From Accumulibacter sp. (lineage in GTDB: Bacteria > Pseudomonadota > Gammaproteobacteria > Burkholderiales > Rhodocyclaceae), in NCBI GenBank assembly GCA_024235695.1, contig JACKLX010000012.1:1-45211 (forward strand): a DNA stretch of 45,211 bases, in the 5' to 3' direction. The notes beneath the pieces were generated by a model. It had not been told where the DNA came from. It did not search any database and saw only the letters and a program-made list of their open reading frames with translations. Both the position numbers and the translations under genes were made by a program. This document shows positions 12,455 to 23,010 of this stretch, one piece after another; within the stretch, counting starts at the first letter, position 1, and each line of letters begins with the position of its first letter.

Positions 12455-13595
12455 GCTGTGCCTTATGGTCGGCCATCATCTGGACAAAGCGATCGAACAG
12501 ATGGGCGATGTCGTGCGGTCCCGGACTGGCTTCCGGGTGGCCCTGGAAAGAAAACGCCGGTACGTCGCTGCGGGCGATGCCTTGCAGCGAGCCGTCGAAC
12601 AGGGAAACGTGCGTTGGCAGCAGATTCGCCGGCAAAGTCTCCGGGTCCACTGCGAAACCGTGGTTCTGGCTGGTGATCAGCACCTGGCCGCTGCGCAGGT
12701 CCTTGACCGGATGGTTGGCGCCGTGATGACCGAACTTCATCTTCGTCGTGCGCGCGCCGGACGCCAATGCCAGGAGCTGGTGACCGAGGCAGATGCCGAA
12801 AGTGGGCAGGCGGTGGCCGAGCAGCTCGCGAATGGCGGCAATGGCGTAGTCGCAGGGTTCCGGATCGCCCGGGCCGTTGGACAGGAACAGCCCGTCCGGT
12901 CGGTAGCCGAGGACTTCGGCCGCCGGCGTTTGCGCCGGGACGACCGTCAGCTTGCAGCCACGGTCGACCAGCATTCGCAGGATATTGCTCTTGACGCCGA
13001 AATCGTAGGCGACGACGTGCAGCTGCGGTGAGGGGCCGGCGCGATAACCGTCGAGGGTCCATTCGCCGACGTTCCACTCGTAGGCGGCGGCAGCGCTCAC
13101 CACCCTGGCCAGGTCCATTCCGGCGAGGCCCGGGAAGGCGCGCGCTTCGGCAATCGCGCGTTGGTCGTCAACCTCGACCGCCATGATGCAGCCGGCCTGG
13201 GCGCCTTTTTCCCGGAGAATGCGGGTGAGCTTGCGGGTGTCGATGCCGGCAATCGCGACGATGCCGTGTTTCTGCAGATACCCGGGCAGCGTCTCCTGCA
13301 GGCGCCAGCTCTCGGCACGAACCGGCAGGTCGCGGATGACCAGTCCGGCGGCGAAATTGGCGCGTGACTCGAAGTCCTCGGCGTTGCAGCCGACGTTGCC
13401 GATATGCGGGTAGGTGAGGGTGACGATCTGCCGGCAGTACGAGGGGTCGCTCAGGATTTCCTGGTAGCCGGTCATCGCCGTATTGAACACGACCTCGCCA
13501 CTGGTGCTGCCGCCGGCACCGATGGACTGGCCGCGAAAGATCGTCCCGTCGGCCAGTGCGAGCAGCGCCGGCGGAAGAGTGGGTAACAAGGACAC
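12438..13595 (-). CDS. carA: Carbamoyl-phosphate synthase small chain
   Basis: This 385-residue glutaminase subunit hydrolyses glutamine and channels ammonia to CarB. I chose the GTG at 13595 because AGGAG sits 6 bases upstream and because it gives the family start ([19 protein letters not shown]). The upstream extension of the frame looks non-coding. The class I glutamine amidotransferase triad is present: the nucleophile Cys in [15 protein letters not shown] and the His/Glu pair in [13 protein letters not shown]. The gene is first of carA-carB-greA. In most relatives carA directly follows dapB; here a sensor kinase gene intervenes, with a 208-base gap before carA that should hold the operon promoter. 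Confidence 0.97.
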
Positions 13596-13803
13596 GAGAG
13601 ACTCCTGTTGATGCTGCGGGAGGATGCTTCGCCGATCGGGGCGATAGAGACGCAAGAGCGGGATGGGCGCGCAGCCGTCCCGCTCGGATCCTTGCAAGCC
13701 CGGCGATTATACCGGAGCGCACCCCTTCTTGGCCAATTCGACGCGTTGCCGAATGCGCTTGCGGTGCACATCGGCGATGTCGGCAGTGCCGACGGACGCG
13801 GCC

Positions 13804-16356
13804 TTAGAGCGTTCGGTCGCCGCGCACGAAACGGTCCATCTCCGGCTTCAAGCGATCCATTTCCTCGCTCAGCGCATCGACGCGTTGCGCGCAACGCGGC
13901 CAGTCCACATCGCTGCCGGCAGCGGGTTTGGCGAGGCGCTCGATATCCAGCGCCAGGCGCCTGGCTTTCTCCGCGTGGAACATCGCCAGCAGGCTCTTCA
14001 GGGTATGCGCCGCCATCGTCAGTTGCGGTGCGTCCCTGCCTTGCAGGCTCGAGCGGATTCGCGCCAGATGTTGCCGCCATTCGGCGACCAGCATTTCGGC
14101 CATGGTCAGCAGCAGTTCGCGATCGCCCAGATCACGCGCCGCCGCGTTCAGATCGAGCGAGGTGGCGGTGAGCGCGGAATCGTCGGCAGGCGGTAGCGGC
14201 TCGTCGCCGCTTCCCTGCTCGAGACAGCGGTCGATCGCCGCGTAGAGTTCCTGCGGCCTGATCGGCTTGGGCACGTAATCGTTCATGCCCGCCTCCAGGC
14301 AGCGCTGGCGGTCGCCTTCCATGGCATTGGTGGTCATCGCGATGATGCTCACCGGTTTGAAGGCGTGCGAGATGACCCAGCTGCGCCGCATTTCACGGGC
14401 ACGAATCGATTCGGTCGCCTCGATGCCGCCCATCACCGGCATCTGCATGTCCATCAGGATCAGGTCGAAGGACTGCTGTTCAAAGCGATCGATCGCTTCG
14501 GCGCCGTTGTTGGCCAGGGTCACCTTGTAGCCGCGCTTCTCCAGCAGTCGCTTCGCCAGTTCCTGGTTGACCGGGTTGTCTTCGACCAGCAAGGCCTCGA
14601 TACGGCGCGATTCCTGTCTCGCCGCGTTCACCTCGAAATCGAAAGGCGCCAGCATCGGTGTCGCTTCGTCCGCTGCGCTCGAGAGCAAGGTCAGGGCTGC
14701 CAGCAGATCGTCAGGTGCGATCGGCTTGACCAGGTGGGTTCCGACTTCGAGCGCCCGTAGGCGATCGAGGTCTTGCCGCTGCTGTTCGGTGGTCAGCAGC
14801 ACGATCAGCTTTTCGGGGCAGTCGCCACCCCGCCAAGACTCGGCCAGAGCGAGTCCGCCGGGCGACGGCATCAGAGCGTCGACCAGCACGTAGTCGAAGG
14901 GGAAACCAAGCGCTCGCGATTTCGCGATCGCCCGCACCGCGGCCTGCGGATCCTTGATCGCAGAGCAATCGATGCCGTGTCGGCCAAGCAGTTGTGCGAG
15001 TTGCGCGGCGACCGCGGGATGGTGTTCGAGCAGCAGTGCGCGCTGGCCGCCGAACGGCGCCGGCGGAGCTTGCGCGACGACACTCGTGTCGACGCCGAAG
15101 CGAGCGGTGAAGGCGAAGCACGAGCCCTGGCCTTCGACGCTCTCCAGCCACAGGCGGCCGTTCATCATCTGCACCAGATGACTGCAGATCGTCAGGCCCA
15201 GCCCGGTGCCGCCGAAGCGCCGTGTGGTCGAGTCGTCAGCCTGGGAAAACGCCTCGAAAATCGCTTTCTGGCGCGCTGCCGGAATGCCGATGCCGGTATC
15301 GCGCACGGCGAAGCGCAGGAGCGTCGTGCCGACGGCGGACTCATCGACCGACACACTCACCTCGATCTCGCCGGTCTCGGTGAACTTGATCGCGTTGCCG
15401 AGCAGATTGGCGAGCACCTGGCGCAGTCGCGCCGGGTCGCCAATGACCCTGGCCGGGACCTCCTGGGCCACCGTGACGATTACCTCGAGCCCCTTCTTGT
15501 GGGCCGTGATCGCCTGCCCGCGGGCGGCTTCGAAGACCAGGCTGGTCAGGACAAAGGGGAGTTCTTCGAAATGCAGCTTGCCGGCCTCGATCTTCGAGAA
15601 ATCCAGGATGTCGTTGACGATCGCCAGCAGCGACTCGGCCGAGGACTTGACGGTCTTCAGATAGTGCCGTTGCTCGGCGTCGAGCTGGGTGTCGAGCGCC
15701 AGGTCGGTCATGCCGATGATGCCGTTCATCGGCGTACGGATCTCGTGGCTCATGTTGGCCAGGAAGGTGCCGCGCGCGCGATTGGCGGCTTCGGCCGATT
15801 CCTTGGCGACCAGGGCGGTTTCCTCGGCGCGCTTGAAGTCGGTGATGTCGCGCTGCAGCAGCAACATTCGCAAGGGCTGGCCGTTGCGATCGTGGGCGAC
15901 GATGCGGCCTTTCAGCAACAGCCACTTCCAGTGCCCGGCCCTGGTACGCATGCGGCACATGCTCTGGACCACCGGCGACTTGCCCTGAGCGTGCGCGGCG
16001 ACCACCGCATTGAACGCCTTGAGGTCTTCGGGGTGAGCCAGTTTGCGCCAGGCCGTGATGCTGTCGGCAAGTTCATCCTCGGCGTAGCCGAGCAGTGTCT
16101 TCCAGCCGCGACCGGACTCGATGCGGCCCTCCCCGAGATGCCAGTCGGAAAACGCGTCGCCCGACAGCTCGGCCTGCACGCCGTGCAGGCGGACATACTT
16201 GGTCACCAGCGCATCGGACGCATCGACGACGCCGGCGACGCTGGTCGCCAGGTCGGGCGCGCGGTCGGCCAACGCCGCCAGCAGTTCCTCCATGCGACGC
16301 TCGGGCTGATCGCCAAGTACCCTGGCAAGCTTGCGGATCAGCTGCGAGTTGTGCAT
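13804..16356 (-). CDS. Cytoplasmic PAS hybrid histidine kinase (HisKA-HATPase-REC-REC-HPt)
   Basis: This 850-residue multi-domain phosphorelay protein has no clear membrane segment. In order: a short helical N-terminus; a PAS fold with PAC-like end (about 70-175, ending [15 protein letters not shown]); HisKA with phospho-acceptor His204 in [15 protein letters not shown]; HATPase with DTGIGIP and GGTGLGL boxes; a first receiver (about 440-555) that retains an acceptor-region Asp in [13 protein letters not shown]; a canonical second receiver with [13 protein letters not shown]; and a C-terminal HPt domain around [13 protein letters not shown]. The ATG at 16356 was chosen because the upstream frame overlaps dapB. 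The gene lies between dapB and carA, two genes usually adjacent, so it is probably an insertion. Signal and output are unknown; no partner regulator is nearby. Confidence 0.93.
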   Translation of the reverse strand: MHNSQLIRKLARVLGDQPERRMEELLAALADRAPDLATSVAGVVDASDALVTKYVRLHGVQAELSGDAFSDWHLGEGRIESGRGWKTLLGYAEDELADSITAWRKLAHPEDLKAFNAVVAAHAQGKSPVVQSMCRMRTRAGHWKWLLLKGRIVAHDRNGQPLRMLLLQRDITDFKRAEETALVAKESAEAANRARGTFLANMSHEIRTPMNGIIGMTDLALDTQLDAEQRHYLKTVKSSAESLLAIVNDILDFSKIEAGKLHFEELPFVLTSLVFEAARGQAITAHKKGLEVIVTVAQEVPARVIGDPARLRQVLANLLGNAIKFTETGEIEVSVSVDESAVGTTLLRFAVRDTGIGIPAARQKAIFEAFSQADDSTTRRFGGTGLGLTICSHLVQMMNGRLWLESVEGQGSCFAFTARFGVDTSVVAQAPPAPFGGQRALLLEHHPAVAAQLAQLLGRHGIDCSAIKDPQAAVRAIAKSRALGFPFDYVLVDALMPSPGGLALAESWRGGDCPEKLIVLLTTEQQRQDLDRLRALEVGTHLVKPIAPDDLLAALTLLSSAADEATPMLAPFDFEVNAARQESRRIEALLVEDNPVNQELAKRLLEKRGYKVTLANNGAEAIDRFEQQSFDLILMDMQMPVMGGIEATESIRAREMRRSWVISHAFKPVSIIAMTTNAMEGDRQRCLEAGMNDYVPKPIRPQELYAAIDRCLEQGSGDEPLPPADDSALTATSLDLNAAARDLGDRELLLTMAEMLVAEWRQHLARIRSSLQGRDAPQLTMAAHTLKSLLAMFHAEKARRLALDIERLAKPAAGSDVDWPRCAQRVDALSEEMDRLKPEMDRFVRGDRTL

Positions 16357-16393
16357 CGCCTGGCGTCGTTGCCGTCGGTGAACTGGCGGTTCT

Positions 16394-17684
<1,291 letters not shown>

Positions 17685-17879
17685 GTTCTGGTTGGATCGT
17701 GGTGAGAGCGCAAGGTGGAGCGAGTTTGGAGCCAGTTGGCATTCGGGAAGCCCCTGCCCGCCGCCGGATCGGCTGTTGAGCGGACGGGGTGCCCGCACCC
17801 GTTGATCACTACCGCAGTCGACGACGGTATATCATAACCGAAAAAATCCACTCCTTTTGCAGCCTAGCAAGGTCAGCCG

Positions 17880-18353
17880 ATGAGCAACTCCGACAACCTC
17901 AAGAGCATGGGACTGAAAGCCACCCTGCCGCGCCTCAAGATTCTCGCGCTGTTCGAGAAAACCGAGGTCCGCCATCTGACGGCCGAGGACGTCTATCGAT
18001 TGCTGCTTGCCGAAAACCTCGATGTCGGCCTGGCGACCGTCTACCGCGTGCTGACGCAATTTGAGCAGGCGGGTCTCCTCGAGCGCCATTATTTCGAATC
18101 GGGCAAAGCCGTGTTCGAGTTGAGCGCAGGACAACATCATGATCATCTGGTGTGCATCGATTGCGGCCGCGTCGAGGAGTTCTACGACGCCGAGATCGAG
18201 CGGCGGCAGACGCGGGTCGCCAGCGAGCGCGGCTTCGTCATTCGTGAACACGCGCTCTACCTCTACGCCGAGTGCAGCAAGCCGGAATGTCCCCATCGCG
18301 CCAGTTCTGTTCGCGCCCCCGGCGAGCGCCTCCGGACACCGGCGACGGATTGA
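17880..18353 (+). CDS. fur: Ferric uptake regulator Fur
   Basis: This 157-residue dimeric metalloregulator represses iron uptake genes when Fe(II) is bound. The winged-helix half includes [34 protein letters not shown]. The metal and dimerisation half carries [16 protein letters not shown] with the Cys-x2-Cys site, and a C-terminal CSKPECPH. The ATG at 17880 has an AAGG ribosome site 6-7 bases upstream. The gene is divergent from bamE, a conserved arrangement in betaproteobacteria. A C-terminal tail ([16 protein letters not shown]) is slightly longer than in E. coli Fur. No obvious Fur box was confirmed by eye in the shared promoter region. Confidence 0.97.
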   Translation: MSNSDNLKSMGLKATLPRLKILALFEKTEVRHLTAEDVYRLLLAENLDVGLATVYRVLTQFEQAGLLERHYFESGKAVFELSAGQHHDHLVCIDCGRVEEFYDAEIERRQTRVASERGFVIREHALYLYAECSKPECPHRASSVRAPGERLRTPATD

Positions 18354-18395
18354 AATCCGCCTTGCCGCCGACGTCGGGTCGGCCGGCCGACACCC

Positions 18396-19256
18396 TCAGC
18401 GGCGCTTGCTGCGGTCGCTGAGGAACAACTCCGGATCGACCATTGCGCCGTTGAGAATCACGCTCCAATGCAGGTGCGGGCCGGTCGCGCGGCCGCTCAT
18501 CCCGGCCTCGCCGATTTGTTGGCCCTTGACCACGGTATCGCCGGCCTGGACGCTACTGCGGTCAAGGTGGCAGTACATGCTGATCAGGCCGTTGCCATGA
18601 TCGACAAAGATCGTCTTGCCATTGAAAAAAAACTCATCGACCGCGAGGACGCGGCCGGCCGCGTCTGCGCTGACGGTGGCGCCGCGTGGCACGGCGATGT
18701 CGAAGCCGGCGTGCGGTGAGCGCGGCTCGCCATTGAAGAAGCGACGCACGCCGAAACGTCCGGTCGGTCGTCCCCGAGCCGGCAGTATCAACGCCATGTC
18801 GGTGTCCGTGGCCTCGCGCCAATGGCGCTTGAGCTGCTGGATGGTGGCGAATTCGGCTTCGGCGCGTGCCAGGTCGCTGGCCGAGAGTTGCACCTTGCTG
18901 CTGTCCTTGATCGTGATCCGTTGTTCGGGATACTCCCTCGTATCGACGCGAAAGCGGAGCCGGCGCGTTTCGCCGGAGGTCTGCACGCGCAGTTCGTGTT
19001 CGCCGGCAGGCGTATCGAGCGCCAGGCCGACGACCGCGAGCCACTGACCGGTGTCCTCGGTGACCAGTACTTGCTGTTCGCCAAACCAGACGCGCGGCCG
19101 CTCGGCGTCGGCGGCTACGGCGCCAAGCGGCAGCAGTGCAACGCCACCCGGTACCGCGGCCGCTCGCGGCAGCGCCGCCTGCGCCGAAGACGCGTGCAGG
19201 GCGGGTGACAGCACTCCCGCGCAGAGCACGGCGACGCTGGCGAGGACTTTCTTCAT
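18396..19256 (-). CDS. Exported M23-family (LytM-type) peptidase
   Basis: This 286-residue protein starts with a Sec signal peptide (MKKVLASVAVLCAG..., cleavage near ASSAQA). A beta-rich N-terminal region (about 40-150) precedes an M23 domain. The zinc ligands are visible: HxxxD in PHAGFDIAVPRG, and HLH in GPHLHWSVILNG; HGNGLISMYCHLDR is also typical. It probably cleaves peptidoglycan cross-bridges in the periplasm. The ATG at 19256 was preferred to the upstream frame start because the signal peptide begins there. It lies 11 bases downstream of the YpfJ-like peptidase and is convergent with fur. Confidence 0.92.
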   Translation of the reverse strand: MKKVLASVAVLCAGVLSPALHASSAQAALPRAAAVPGGVALLPLGAVAADAERPRVWFGEQQVLVTEDTGQWLAVVGLALDTPAGEHELRVQTSGETRRLRFRVDTREYPEQRITIKDSSKVQLSASDLARAEAEFATIQQLKRHWREATDTDMALILPARGRPTGRFGVRRFFNGEPRSPHAGFDIAVPRGATVSADAAGRVLAVDEFFFNGKTIFVDHGNGLISMYCHLDRSSVQAGDTVVKGQQIGEAGMSGRATGPHLHWSVILNGAMVDPELFLSDRSKRR

Positions 19257-19267
19257 CGCCTCATCCA

Positions 19268-20125
19268 CTACAGCGACGCCGCACTGAAGGTGTCGCACTG
19301 GCGCACGTCGCCGGTCGCCATGCCCCGCTTGAACCAGCGCACGCGTTGTCGGGAACTGCCGTGGGTGAACGACTCCGGCACGATCTGTGCCTGCGTTTGC
19401 CGTTGCAGCCGGTCGTCACCGATTGCTGCGGCGGCGGTCAGCGCCTGTTCGATTTCACCCGGTTCGAGAATCTTCTGCATGCTGTCGGCGCGGTGGCCCC
19501 AGACGCCGGCGAAGCAATCGGCCTGCAGTTCCAGCCTGACCGACAGGCCATTGGCTGTCGCCTGGCTGGCGCTACCCGCTTGCGCCGTGCGCACCTTTTC
19601 CGAGATGCCGAGCGGCTTCTGCACGTGGTGGCCGACTTCATGCGCGATGACATAAGCTTGGGCAAACTCGCCCGGCGCGTGAAAACGTTGCTTGAGGTCG
19701 CGGTAGAACGCCAGATCGATATGGACCTTCTCGTCCGACGGGCAGTAGAAAGGTCCCATCGCCGAGCGGCCGGTGCCGCACGCGGTCGGAGTGGCACCGC
19801 TGAAGAGAACCAGCTTCGGTTCCCGGTAGCGCCGTCCGGCTTCCTGGAAAACGGCCTGCCAGGTGGTCTCGGTGCTCGCCAGCACCTTGCTGACGAAGCT
19901 CGCCAGCGGATCGGCGGGCGGCGGCCTTGGCGCCGGCCTGCCGGCCGCCGGGGGACTGCCGGTACCGCCGGCAAGGCCCAGCACCACCGCCGGATCGATA
20001 CCCAGGAAATAGCTCGCGGCCATCGCGATCACCAGCGTGCCGACGCCGATGCTGCCGCGACCGATGGCGACGCCAGCGCGGCGGTCCTCGACGTTGCGGC
20101 TTTCGCCCTGATCACCCAGGCGCAT
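19268..20125 (-). CDS. YpfJ-type neutral zinc metallopeptidase
   Basis: This 285-residue protein has one transmembrane anchor (about residues 25-50, GRGSIGVGTLVIAMAASYFLG), a Pro-rich linker, and a periplasmic peptidase-like domain. YVIAHEVGHHVQ is the HExxH zinc motif, and LELQADCFAGVWGHRAD supplies the probable third ligand region. MRLGDQGESRNVEDRRAG is the standard N-terminus, supporting the ATG at 20125. The family (COG2321) is widespread but its substrate is poorly known. It forms a likely two-gene unit with the M23 peptidase and is divergent from pit. Confidence 0.93.
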   Translation of the reverse strand: MRLGDQGESRNVEDRRAGVAIGRGSIGVGTLVIAMAASYFLGIDPAVVLGLAGGTGSPPAAGRPAPRPPPADPLASFVSKVLASTETTWQAVFQEAGRRYREPKLVLFSGATPTACGTGRSAMGPFYCPSDEKVHIDLAFYRDLKQRFHAPGEFAQAYVIAHEVGHHVQKPLGISEKVRTAQAGSASQATANGLSVRLELQADCFAGVWGHRADSMQKILEPGEIEQALTAAAAIGDDRLQRQTQAQIVPESFTHGSSRQRVRWFKRGMATGDVRQCDTFSAASL

Positions 20126-20179
20126 GATTTATCCTCGAGACCCGTATTCAGTGGCCTCGATGCTAGCAGAAAGTGTACA

Positions 20180-20201
20180 GAATCAAAATTTCGTGCATAA
20201 T
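20180..20201 (+). promoter_or_regulatory. Possible sigma-70 promoter of pit
   Basis: CATAAT lies about 60 bases upstream of the pit ATG, with a weak upstream hexamer (TGTACA) about 16 bases before it. The A/T-rich block AATCAAAATTT between them stands out in this G+C-rich genome. The match is moderate and judged by eye. Confidence 0.4.
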
Positions 20202-20209
20202 CCGCCAAC

Positions 20210-20252
20210 TTTTTACAAGAAGGGGCCCGCCGAGGCCTTTTTTACAACAAGG
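20210..20252 (+). promoter_or_regulatory. pit leader: 14-base direct repeat flanking a terminator-like hairpin
   Basis: TTTTTACAAGAAGG (20210-20223) and TTTTTACAACAAGG (20239-20252) differ at one base. Between them AAGGGGCC and GGCCTTTT (20220-20241) can form an 8-bp stem (two G-T pairs) with a 6-base loop, running into a six-T tract. The second repeat contains the pit ribosome site (AAGGA). The arrangement suggests a leader that could pause or terminate transcription, or expose alternative ribosome sites. Function is inferred only. Confidence 0.45.
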
Positions 20253-20260
20253 ACGCGCGT

Positions 20261-21307
20261 ATGGATACTCTGTTCTGGATGGCCACCGCCACGGTGATCG
20301 TCGTGTTGATCTTCGACTACACCAACGGCTTTCACGATGCCGCGAACATCGTCGCGACGGTCATCGCGTCGCGGGCGATGACGCCGGTGCAGGCCGTGGT
20401 GATCGTCGGTTTCTTCGAGTTCATGGGGCCATTGCTCGGCGGTACGGCGGTCGCCAACACCATCGGCAAGTTCGTCGACCTCAACGATGTCCAGCCGCAG
20501 CTCGCCGTGCTGATCATGTTCTGCGGTCTGCTCGGCGCCATCGTCTGGAACCTGGCGACCTGGTGGCTCGGCATTCCGTCGTCGTCGTCGCACGCACTGG
20601 TCGGTGGCCTCGCCGGAGCGGTGGTTGCGGCGGTCGGCTCCGACCATGTGATCTGGGGCTTTCACGAGTTGATGACCGCCGGCAAGATGACCGGCGTGAT
20701 GAAGGTCCTGCTGGCGCTGTTCATCTCGCCCTTGCTCGGCTTCTGGGTCGGCTTCGGGATCCACCGTCTCGGACGAAGGCTGCTGGCCGGCGCGCGGCCG
20801 ACCGCCAACGCCACCCTGCGCAAGATGCAGTTCGTCACCGCCGCCGGCCTGGCTTTCTCGCACGGCGCCAACGATGCGCAGAAAAGCATGGGCATGCTTA
20901 CCCTGGTGCTGTTGTTGGGCGACTTCATTCCGACCTTCGAGGTGCCGTTCTGGGTGGTGCTCTCTTGCGCCACGGCGATCACTCTTGGCATCATGTCCGG
21001 CGGCTGGCGCATCGTTCGTACGCTGGGCTTCGCCATCTATCGTGTGCGGCCGCTACATGCGTTCGATTCGCAGCTGACCTCGGCGCTGCTGATCTTCACC
21101 GCTTCGATGATCGGCGCGCCGGTGTCGACGACGCACGTGGTGGCGACGTCGATCATGGGCATCGGCTATTCCGAGCGCCCGCGCGCCGTGCGCTGGAAGA
21201 AGGCCAAGGACATTGCCAAGACCTGGGTAATCACCATCCCGGCTTCGGCACTCACGGCAATCGTCATTTACGCCATTACCAGAATCATGCTTGGCCAGAC
21301 CACCTGA
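20261..21307 (+). CDS. pit: Low-affinity inorganic phosphate transporter, Pit family
   Basis: This 348-residue inner-membrane protein has about ten hydrophobic helices and the inverted-repeat signature of the PiT family: NGFHDAANIVATVIASRAM near residue 24 and HGANDAQKSMGMLTLV near residue 205. It carries out proton- or cation-coupled metal-phosphate symport. The ATG at 20261 follows AAGGA by about 7 bases. The DUF47 gene starts 18 bases after the stop, the usual operon partner. In polyphosphate-accumulating bacteria Pit is thought to handle bulk phosphate uptake and release; that link here is by inference. The leader contains a hairpin and direct repeat. Confidence 0.95.
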   Translation: MDTLFWMATATVIVVLIFDYTNGFHDAANIVATVIASRAMTPVQAVVIVGFFEFMGPLLGGTAVANTIGKFVDLNDVQPQLAVLIMFCGLLGAIVWNLATWWLGIPSSSSHALVGGLAGAVVAAVGSDHVIWGFHELMTAGKMTGVMKVLLALFISPLLGFWVGFGIHRLGRRLLAGARPTANATLRKMQFVTAAGLAFSHGANDAQKSMGMLTLVLLLGDFIPTFEVPFWVVLSCATAITLGIMSGGWRIVRTLGFAIYRVRPLHAFDSQLTSALLIFTASMIGAPVSTTHVVATSIMGIGYSERPRAVRWKKAKDIAKTWVITIPASALTAIVIYAITRIMLGQTT

Positions 21308-21325
21308 CACTTGAGGAGATGAATC

Positions 21326-21988
21326 ATGGAAGATAATCAAACTAACCAAACCAAAGCCAACCAGCCGATTTTCCGCCGCTTGTACGAGCGCGTCTTTCCG
21401 ACCGTTGCCGACTTTTTCGGCATGCTCGCCGAACAGAGCGCCAACGCCGCGGAGACCAGCCGTCTGCTGGTCGAATTCATGGAGACCGGTGACGTCGTCG
21501 TCAGCCAGAAGGTCCGCGCCGACGAGCACCAGGCCGACCGGATGAAGGCCAGCAACCTCGGTGTCCTGGCTGAAGCCTTCTCGACGCCGATCGACCGCGA
21601 AGATATTCACCGCGCGATCATGACCCTCGACGATATTGTCAACTACTGCAAGTCGACGGTGGTCGAGATGGACGTGCTGGGCCTGCAACCCGACAAGTTC
21701 AGCCTCGAGATGGCCTTGCACCTTCGCGAAGGCGCCGACGCGCTGGCCCGGGGTTTCGGCCGTCTGGCGACCGATCCGGCAGGTGCAGGGGTCGACGCCG
21801 CGGCCGCGCGCAAGGCCGAGCGGACGGTCGAGAAGGCCTATCGGCGGGCGATTGCCGAGCTCTTTCAGGGCGACGACTACCTCAACATGTTCAAGCGGCG
21901 CGAGACCTATCGGCACATGTCGAACGCCGCTGACCGGGTAGCCGACGCGGCCAATGCGCTCGACGACATCGTCGTCAAACTGTGCTGA
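21326..21988 (+). CDS. DUF47/PhoU-like accessory protein of Pit
   Basis: This 220-residue, highly helical cytoplasmic protein belongs to the TIGR00153/DUF47 family, distant from PhoU. Typical segments are the opening FRRLYERVFPTVADFFGMLAEQ, KVRADEHQADRMK, and DDIVNYCKSTVVEMDVLGL. The C-terminus (MSNAADRVADAANALDDIVVK) is conserved. The gene lies 18 bases after pit with a clear ribosome site (GAGGAG), so the two are one operon. DUF47 proteins are thought to modulate Pit transport activity; direct evidence exists for only a few members. Confidence 0.94.
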   Translation: MEDNQTNQTKANQPIFRRLYERVFPTVADFFGMLAEQSANAAETSRLLVEFMETGDVVVSQKVRADEHQADRMKASNLGVLAEAFSTPIDREDIHRAIMTLDDIVNYCKSTVVEMDVLGLQPDKFSLEMALHLREGADALARGFGRLATDPAGAGVDAAAARKAERTVEKAYRRAIAELFQGDDYLNMFKRRETYRHMSNAADRVADAANALDDIVVKLC

Positions 21989-22009
21989 AAGCCACTGCCC
22001 GAGCCGGGG

Positions 22010-22038
22010 TTGAATTCGGCAAGCTTTGCGTCTAAATT
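22010..22038 (+). promoter_or_regulatory. Sigma-70 promoter of the 43-aa exported peptide gene
   Basis: TTGAAT (22010-22015) and TAAATT (22033-22038) are separated by exactly 17 bases. Transcription would start near 22045, about 30 bases before the preferred ATG. Confidence 0.6.
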
Positions 22039-22074
22039 GTGCTCGCCAAGTTCGGCAGTTACTGGGAGATGCGT

Positions 22075-22206
22075 ATGAGGAAGTTCACCGCCGGCCTGAT
22101 GGCCCTGGCGCTGGCGCTATCAAGTGCAACTGCTGCCGCCTGCTCGGCCGACAAGGCCAAGGATGGTCAGACTGAAATGAGCACGCCGTCCAAACCCAAG
22201 ACCTGA
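22075..22206 (+). CDS. 43-residue exported peptide or lipoprotein of unknown function
   Basis: The product starts MRKFTAGLMALALALSS and has a full signal peptide: basic N-region, hydrophobic core, then an Ala-rich end (SATAAACSADKAK). The processed part is about 20-25 residues, polar, with one Cys at the likely cleavage point; AAAC is a poor lipobox, so it could be either a lipoprotein or a soluble peptide. The ATG at 22075 is preferred over 22069 because GGGAG sits 6 bases upstream of it. It has its own promoter and a strong terminator, so it is a separate monocistronic unit after pit-DUF47. I do not recognise the family and cannot assign a function. Confidence 0.7.
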   Translation: MRKFTAGLMALALALSSATAAACSADKAKDGQTEMSTPSKPKT

Positions 22207-22225
22207 CTTGTCGGTGCCTGTAACA

Positions 22226-22267
22226 AGCGCGGCGTCTGCCCCTGGTAGGTGCCGCGCTGCTTTTTTT
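22226..22267 (+). terminator. Rho-independent terminator after the 43-aa peptide gene
   Basis: AGCGCGGC (22226-22233) pairs perfectly with GCCGCGCT (22251-22258), and seven T follow at 22261-22267. It begins 20 bases after the stop codon. Confidence 0.85.
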
Positions 22268-22401
22268 GGCGCCCTGCGGGGTGGTCTTGGCCGTGTTGCC
22301 GCGTCGCGCCGCCAGCGCTGGCAGCGAGCGCCGGGTACGGTCTGCCGCACTCCCGCACTCCTTGCTCCGCGCGCCGTCACTCGCCCTTGCTTGCCGGCGA
22401 C

Positions 22402-22878
22402 TTACTCGCAGCTGGCCTGGCAGCTTGCCGGCGACGCGGCGCAGTTGCCATCGCCGACGACGCTGCATTGCTGTCGTGAGCGATGGTTGAAGATGATGCC
22501 TTCGCCATAATCGCAGGCGAGCAGGGTGATCTTGCCGCGTTTGGCGATCGTTATCCGGGAAGCGTGCGCTGCCTTGATCTGCCTGGCCGGCAAGTCGCAC
22601 GAGAGATAGGCGGTGAAGGCGCCGTCGGCCGACTCCCAGTGCGCGACGTTCTTCAGTTTGCGGTAGTCCTGGTAGTCGGTGCACACCGAGGCATCTTCTT
22701 CGTACATCCGCCGGTTGTCGCTGCAGTAGCCGTTGAAGGTGTATTTCAGCTCGGCTTCGCTCGGGCAGTTGCCGACCTGAACGGCGCTGGTCAGCAGCGG
22801 GCAGGACAGGGTTTCGGCGGCGCTGGCGGCGAGCGGCGGCGCAAACAGCAGTGCCAGGGCGATAGCGGCGGGTTTCAT
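22402..22878 (-). CDS. Exported cysteine-rich protein of unknown function
   Basis: This 158-residue protein has a Sec signal peptide (MKPAAIALALLFAPPLAASAAE, cleavage near ASA). The mature part holds ten cysteines, evenly spread (SCPLL, NCPSE, YCSDN, VCTDY, SCDLP, ACDYG, QCSVV, NCAAS, SCQAS, final SCE), enough for five disulfides. The middle looks like a compact beta-rich fold. The ATG at 22878 was chosen because GGAG lies about 9 bases upstream and because the upstream frame is not signal-like. I do not recognise a family. It lies 132 bases downstream of the Sco1-like gene on the same strand, so disulfide-rich and copper/thiol genes are neighbours. Confidence 0.8.
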   Translation of the reverse strand: MKPAAIALALLFAPPLAASAAETLSCPLLTSAVQVGNCPSEAELKYTFNGYCSDNRRMYEEDASVCTDYQDYRKLKNVAHWESADGAFTAYLSCDLPARQIKAAHASRITIAKRGKITLLACDYGEGIIFNHRSRQQCSVVGDGNCAASPASCQASCE

Positions 22879-23010
22879 TGGCGGGTTCTCCGGGGTGAAC
22901 TGGCAGCGCGCCGATCGCTCGTCGCGGTCGCCAGGAGGGTGAAGAAAGAAAGGGCTCGCAGCTACGCCCCGACCGTCTGACGGCGGCATCGTGCGGGCGC
23001 CAATGAACAA

